Made by a program: the position numbers and the translations under genes. A DNA stretch of 9,912 nucleotides from Sphingobacteriia bacterium (GTDB taxonomy: Bacteria; Bacteroidota; Bacteroidia; Chitinophagales; Chitinophagaceae), in NCBI GenBank assembly GCA_004294465.1, contig REAV01000002.1:1-9912 (forward strand). The letters run 5' to 3'. The notes below the pieces were generated by a model that saw nothing but the letters and a program-made list of their open reading frames with translations, made no database searches and was not told where the DNA came from. Positions 6,960-9,912 of the stretch are shown here, piece after piece (position 1 is the stretch's first letter; each line of letters opens with the position of its first letter).

Positions 6960-7143
6960 AGAAGAGCGTCAAAAAATTAATATGACTCAACAGGAATTAG
7001 CGGATAAAATTGGAGTGTCAAGACAATCAATCTTTGCAATTGAAACAGGCAAGTATGTGCCATCTGCTATACTGGTTTTAAAAATTGCCCAACTTTTCAA
7101 GCGGAAAGTGGAGGATATTTTTATGCTAGAAATGGAGGATTGA
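6943..7143 (+). CDS. Minimal XRE/Cro-type helix-turn-helix regulator
   Basis: This 66-residue protein is almost entirely one HTH_3 domain. Residues 15-36 form the helix-turn-helix (TQQELADKIGVSRQSIFAIE), followed by TGKYVPSAILVLKIAQLFKRKVEDIFMLE, the typical four- to five-helix Xre fold of YozG-like small regulators. There is no ligand-binding or dimerisation extension, so it probably binds DNA as a dimer through the HTH fold. The ATG at 6943 lies inside the 3' end of the membrane-protein gene (17-nt overlap, different frame), implying translational coupling and co-regulation. The 18-bp palindrome at 6441-6458 is the likely operator. No antitoxin-specific feature is visible, and the partner is a multi-pass membrane protein, not a RelE/HipA/HigB-type toxin. 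Confidence 0.92.
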   Translation: MKNLVKEERQKINMTQQELADKIGVSRQSIFAIETGKYVPSAILVLKIAQLFKRKVEDIFMLEMED

Positions 7144-7215
7144 TAATACGGGTATTGTTAAGATTCAACGCCAATTGAATAATAATCGGATCAACAATTT
7201 CCAATCCGAACCTTT

Positions 7216-7273
7216 CAAAAATGAAGGTTAGTATTGTATAATACTTTTAGAATTACCAATGCCTTCATTTTTG
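7216..7273. repeat. Inverted repeat with nested hairpin
   Basis: CAAAAATGAAGG (7216-7227) and CCTTCATTTTTG (7262-7273) are perfect 12-bp inverted arms. The 34-bp centre contains a second perfect inverted repeat, GTATT-GTAT-AATAC (7231-7244). Transcribed from either strand this could fold as a two-tier hairpin. There is no T-run after it, so it is not a standard terminator. Confidence 0.7.
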
Positions 7274-7277
7274 GGCA
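7251..7277. repeat. Direct repeat, copy 1
   Basis: A 27-bp unit beginning AATTACCAATGCCTTCATTT that recurs at 7306-7332 with 24 of 27 bases identical and a period of 55 bp. Its CCTTCATTTTTG core is also the right arm of the inverted repeat at 7216-7273. Confidence 0.75.
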
Positions 7278-7305
7278 GAGAGGAGTGGGATTAATGCATC
7301 AGATA

Positions 7306-7332
7306 AATTACCATTGCCTTCATTTTTAGACA
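7306..7332. repeat. Direct repeat, copy 2
   Basis: This is the second copy of the 27-bp unit, beginning AATTACCATTGCCTTCATTT, with three differences from copy 1. No flanking target-site duplication or transposase is visible, so the origin of the repeat is unknown. Confidence 0.75.
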
Positions 7333-7552
7333 AGATGCTTGAGCTTTCTACATTAATTCATCCACTTCGAAAATTGTACGAAATCCAGCCATGCCAAAAT
7401 TGTATCAAACAACCATTTTTTAACTGAAGAACCGTGAAAGCACCCAAACTCAGGTACGTAATTTCCTCCGAATGAGTCCGTGTTTCTCGAAATTTCTTTC
7501 TACACATGACTTTGTTAATTTCTCCAAATAAAAGAGTAAAACTTTTGAAAAT

Positions 7553-7650
7553 AGGGGATAAGCTTAGTAATTTGTGTGGATAGGTGGTTTTTGGCTGTTA
7601 ATAAGCATGGTATAGCCTGTGGAATAATATAGATGAATCATTTATTTTGG
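7553..7650. other. Candidate replication origin: phased DnaA-box-like array with AT-rich flank
   Basis: Four nonamers related to TGTGGATAA (the complement of TTATCCACA) lie in one orientation: AGGGGATAA at 7553-7561, TGTGGATAG at 7575-7583 (8/9), TGTTAATAA at 7596-7604, and TGTGGAATAA at 7618-7627 (one extra A). Their starts are 22, 21 and 22 bp apart, close to two helical turns, so all would face the same side of the DNA. A further loose match, TTCTACACA, is at 7498-7506. The next 28 bp (7621-7648) are about 80% A/T and could serve as an unwinding element. dnaB begins 120 bp downstream. Gene direction is leftward up to 6368 and rightward from 6489, as expected around an origin. Against this, only one box is close to canonical and dnaA is not in view. 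Confidence 0.5.
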
Positions 7651-7769
7651 CTACCAAATACTTCCCATTATATTCGCTCCCCTTCATTGAACAGGAAACA
7701 ATTTGGTAACATAGAATTAATTCAGTTGAATGAAGTGTTTCTTAACTAACCCAAAGCATTTGCCACTTT

Positions 7770-9341
7770 ATGGATATTACGAGTTTAAATAAAGATAGAA
7801 AAAGAAGAAAACCATCTGTTGATCTAAGTACCATGGTTTATGGTAAGGTTCCTCCTCAAGCCAAAGAATTAGAAGAAGCGGTGTTAGGAGCAATTATGCT
7901 TGAGAAAAGCGCATTCGATACGGTATCGGAAATCATCAAGCCGGAATGTTTTTATGTGGATGCACATAAATACATTTTCGAGGCCATGCAATCTTTGCAA
8001 CAAAAAAGTGTGCCTATCGATATTCTCACCGTGGTAGAAGAATTGAAAGCTCAGGAGAAATTGGATATGGTTGGCGGTCCTTATTTTGTGACCAAACTCA
8101 CGAATTCTGTTGTTTCTACTGCTAATATTGATGCACATGCGCGTATTGTTTTGCAGAAATTTATCCAAAGAGAATTAATTAGAATCAGTGGTGAAATTAT
8201 TGGAGATGCATATGAAGACAGTACCGATGTTTTCGATTTGCTGGATCATAGTGAAACACTCATGTTCAACATCACCAACAATTATTTAAAAAAGAATTTT
8301 GAGGATATTGGTAATGTAATGGTCAAAACCATTAATCGCATTGATGAACTAAGAACTAAAACCGAAGAAATTTCTGGAGTACCAAGTGGCTTTGCAACCA
8401 TTGATAGAATTACCTATGGATGGCAACCTACGGATTTGATTATTCTTGCAGCAAGACCTTCAGTAGGTAAAACCGCATTTGCTTTAAACCTTGCAAGGAA
8501 TGCAGCGTTGCATCCTACAAAACCTGTTGGTGTTGGTTTCTTTTCATTGGAGATGAGTGCTGCACAATTGGTTCAAAGAATTTTAAGTGCAGAGAGCGAA
8601 ATTGAAATGCAGAAAATAAGTCGTGGTAAATTAGAAGATCACGAGTACCAGCAATTGCATAGTAAAGGGATAAAAAAATTAGAATCAGCACCGATCTATA
8701 TTGATGATACTGCTGCTTTGAACATTTTTGAATTCAGGGCAAAGGCCAGAAGGTTGGTGAATAAACATCATGTAGGGGTAATCATTATTGACTATTTGCA
8801 ATTGATGAGTGGCAGTAACGACAAAGGCGGAAACCGCGAGCAGGAAATCAGTAATATCTCCAGAAACCTAAAAGCATTGGCTAAAGAATTAAGTGTTCCG
8901 ATCATTGCATTGAGTCAGTTGAGTCGTGCGGTGGAAACCAGAAAAGAAAGTAAAATGCCACAGTTAAGTGATCTTCGCGAATCTGGTGCCATTGAACAAG
9001 ATGCTGATATGGTCATGTTTATTTATCGACCAGAATATTACGAAAACATGAGTAACGAAAATGGAGAAAGCACCATTGGAGAAACACATATTAGAATTGC
9101 AAAACACAGAAACGGATCTCTAGAAACCATTAAACTAAGGGCCAAATTAGCGATTCAGAAATTTGAAGAATGGGATGATGACAGCAATACTGGTTCTAAT
9201 TGGAGACCAATCACACCAAACCTTCCAACTGGTGGAAATGCAGGTGCTGGAGATGGGCCTAAATTTTTTATACAAAAAGGAAGCAAAATGAATGGAGAAG
9301 AATTTGATGAAGGAATTGATCAAGATGCTCCTTTTAGTTAA
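7770..9341 (+). CDS. dnaB: Replicative DNA helicase DnaB
   Basis: DnaB is the hexameric ATP-driven helicase that unwinds DNA ahead of the replisome. The 523 residues are slightly longer than the E. coli protein (471), with a basic N-terminal extension and a C-terminal tail. The N-terminal domain starts at PPQAKELEEAVLGAIML (28-44). The RecA-like motor follows from about residue 200. Walker A is ARPSVGKT (228-235, K234) and Walker B is VGVIIIDYLQL (335-345, D341). The DnaB motif NREQEISNISRNLKALAKEL is at 355-374, LSQLSRAVETR at 381-391 and SDLRESGAIEQDADMVMFIY at 400-419. No intein interrupts it. The tail (about 471-523) is Gly/Asn-rich and ends in acidic DQDAPFS, resembling an SSB-type tip. 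The ATG at 7770 is the first in frame and gives the usual N-terminus. It follows the candidate origin and precedes a hydrolase gene by 12 bp. Confidence 0.98.
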   Translation: MDITSLNKDRKRRKPSVDLSTMVYGKVPPQAKELEEAVLGAIMLEKSAFDTVSEIIKPECFYVDAHKYIFEAMQSLQQKSVPIDILTVVEELKAQEKLDMVGGPYFVTKLTNSVVSTANIDAHARIVLQKFIQRELIRISGEIIGDAYEDSTDVFDLLDHSETLMFNITNNYLKKNFEDIGNVMVKTINRIDELRTKTEEISGVPSGFATIDRITYGWQPTDLIILAARPSVGKTAFALNLARNAALHPTKPVGVGFFSLEMSAAQLVQRILSAESEIEMQKISRGKLEDHEYQQLHSKGIKKLESAPIYIDDTAALNIFEFRAKARRLVNKHHVGVIIIDYLQLMSGSNDKGGNREQEISNISRNLKALAKELSVPIIALSQLSRAVETRKESKMPQLSDLRESGAIEQDADMVMFIYRPEYYENMSNENGESTIGETHIRIAKHRNGSLETIKLRAKLAIQKFEEWDDDSNTGSNWRPITPNLPTGGNAGAGDGPKFFIQKGSKMNGEEFDEGIDQDAPFS

Positions 9342-9353
9342 TGGTAATTCAGT

Positions 9354-9912
9354 ATGAAAAAAATCGTATTCTTTTTTATTGGCTGTCTTATATTTCAAAT
9401 AGGGTTTTCTCAAAAATGTGATCCTTCCAAAACACCTATTGTTTTTGTACATGGTTTTTTAGGTAGTGGAGATACTTACGCAACTCAATTTCAGCGCTTC
9501 CTTTCCAATGGATATTGCACCAAGCAATTATTTGTTTTTGATTGGAACAGTATTGGAGCAAGAGGCAATACCAATGCACTATTAGATTCATTCATTCAAA
9601 ATGTTTTGAATAAATCGGGTGCCGAAAAAGTTAACCTGGTTGGTCACTCTGCTGGAGGTGGAATCGGGTATAGTTATTTAAACGATTCTTTGCGTGCATT
9701 GAAGGTTGCCCATTATGTGCATGTTGGTAGCGGAAAAAATACAAAGCCTGCTGGAAAACGAGGTGAAGTGCCTACCATGAATATTTATTCTACTGACGAT
9801 AAAGTGGCCAAAGGTGGTGCAATACCAGAGGCGGTGAATGTGCAGCAATCAGGGAATGATCATTATCAAGTTGCTACCAGTGAAGCTTCCTTTATCAATA
9901 TGTATTCATTCT
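9354..9912 (+). CDS. Secreted alpha/beta-hydrolase, lipase-like, 3' end cut by the window
   Basis: The first 186 residues are visible; the gene continues past the right edge. Residues 1-19 look like a Sec signal peptide (MKKIVFFFIGCLIFQIGFSQ, cleavage probably near S19-Q20). The mature part is an alpha/beta-hydrolase: PIVFVHGFLGSGDTY (28-42) with the HG oxyanion-hole turn at H33-G34, then nucleophile elbow GHSAG (97-101) with Ser99. A likely acid is at D148 or D149 (IYSTDDKVAKGG), and His170 (SGNDHYQVA) is a good third triad member. This pattern fits bacterial triacylglycerol lipases/esterases of the Lipase_2 type; the substrate cannot be told. It starts 12 bp after the dnaB stop, so it may be read from the same transcript. 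The two functions have no obvious link. The start is the first ATG giving a signal peptide. Confidence 0.88.
   Translation, partial: MKKIVFFFIGCLIFQIGFSQKCDPSKTPIVFVHGFLGSGDTYATQFQRFLSNGYCTKQLFVFDWNSIGARGNTNALLDSFIQNVLNKSGAEKVNLVGHSAGGGIGYSYLNDSLRALKVAHYVHVGSGKNTKPAGKRGEVPTMNIYSTDDKVAKGGAIPEAVNVQQSGNDHYQVATSEASFINMYSF

Larger units (their letters stand above)
7144..7769. other. 626-bp non-coding region between the XRE gene and dnaB
   Basis: No credible reading frame, tRNA or known RNA was found on either strand. The first third (7144-7332) is rich in short symmetric elements: AATAC-GG-GTATT at 7145-7156, TCGGAT/ATCCGA at 7186-7191 and 7204-7209, the inverted CAAAAATGAAGG/CCTTCATTTTTG pair and a 27-bp direct repeat. 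The middle (7333-7497) shows nothing recognisable. From 7498 to 7650 are DnaA-box-like nonamers. The last 120 bp before dnaB contain the 10-bp palindrome GAATTAATTC (7714-7723) and no convincing promoter consensus. Confidence 0.7.

Noticed and set aside
6489..7143. Toxin-antitoxin system reading of the membrane protein/XRE pair
   Set aside because: The upstream protein has four membrane segments and no RelE, HigB, HipA or Fic features. The pair looks like a regulator with a membrane partner, though a membrane-acting toxin cannot be formally excluded.
7145..7156. AATAC-GG-GTATT hairpin just after the XRE stop as a terminator
   Set aside because: The stem is 5 bp, the 2-base loop is too tight, and no T-run follows.
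7333..7497. Possible decayed gene in the spacer, from short stop-interrupted peptides on both strands
   Set aside because: No fragment longer than about 35 codons and no recognisable motif was found, so there is no support for a pseudogene.
7884..8168. Minus-strand open frame of 94 codons inside dnaB
   Set aside because: It is antisense to the conserved DnaB N-terminal domain, and its His/Arg-rich translation is typical of an antisense shadow.
9147..9452. Minus-strand open frame of 101 codons across the dnaB 3' end and the hydrolase start
   Set aside because: It overlaps two genes that are both well supported on the plus strand, and its translation resembles nothing.

Overview
The window is an AT-rich chromosomal segment from a member of the Bacteroidota, probably the Chitinophagia/Chitinophagaceae. 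The evidence is as follows. The protein sequences of RNase Y, PheT, ZapA, L19 and DnaB look like that phylum. Promoter-like boxes fit the Bacteroidota TAnnTTTG -7 consensus, the clearest being TACCTTTG before rplS. Shine-Dalgarno sequences are weak or absent. The gene order tatA-gatA and pheT-coiled-coil-zapA-rny also fits. The taxonomic call is inference, since no 16S or database search was possible.

Left part (1-6368), all on the minus strand. Read in the direction of transcription: pheT (Phe-tRNA synthetase beta), a 95-residue coiled-coil protein, zapA (FtsZ-ring factor), rny (RNase Y), rplS (ribosomal protein L19), tatA (Tat translocase) and gatA (amidotransferase subunit A, running off the left edge). 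pheT, the coiled-coil gene and zapA are packed with a 1-nt overlap and a 4-nt gap. rny and rplS are separated by a candidate terminator and a good promoter. rplS is closed by a clear intrinsic terminator. tatA and gatA form a separate pair. These are housekeeping genes for translation, division, RNA turnover and protein export.

Middle (6369-7769). A 120-bp divergent intergenic region carries a candidate pheT promoter and a near-perfect 18-bp palindrome (TGTAAAGT-TT-ACTTTACA). The palindrome sits in front of an overlapping gene pair: a four-helix membrane protein of unknown function and a 66-residue XRE-type repressor. A 626-bp non-coding stretch follows. Its first half has direct and inverted repeats built on CCTTCATTTTTG. 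Its second half has four same-direction DnaA-box-like nonamers spaced 22, 21 and 22 bp, flanked by AT-rich DNA.

Right part (7770-9912), all on the plus strand: dnaB, the replicative helicase, then 12 bp later the start of a secreted alpha/beta-hydrolase (lipase-like) gene that runs off the right edge.

The most interesting reading is that the middle region is a replication origin. It has helically phased DnaA-box-like sites, sits directly upstream of dnaB, and lies where gene direction switches from leftward to rightward. This is a hypothesis: only one box is an 8/9 match to the canonical sequence, and dnaA itself is not in the window. The other accessory element is the small membrane-protein/XRE pair with its putative operator. 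No CRISPR, rRNA, tRNA or transposase gene was seen.
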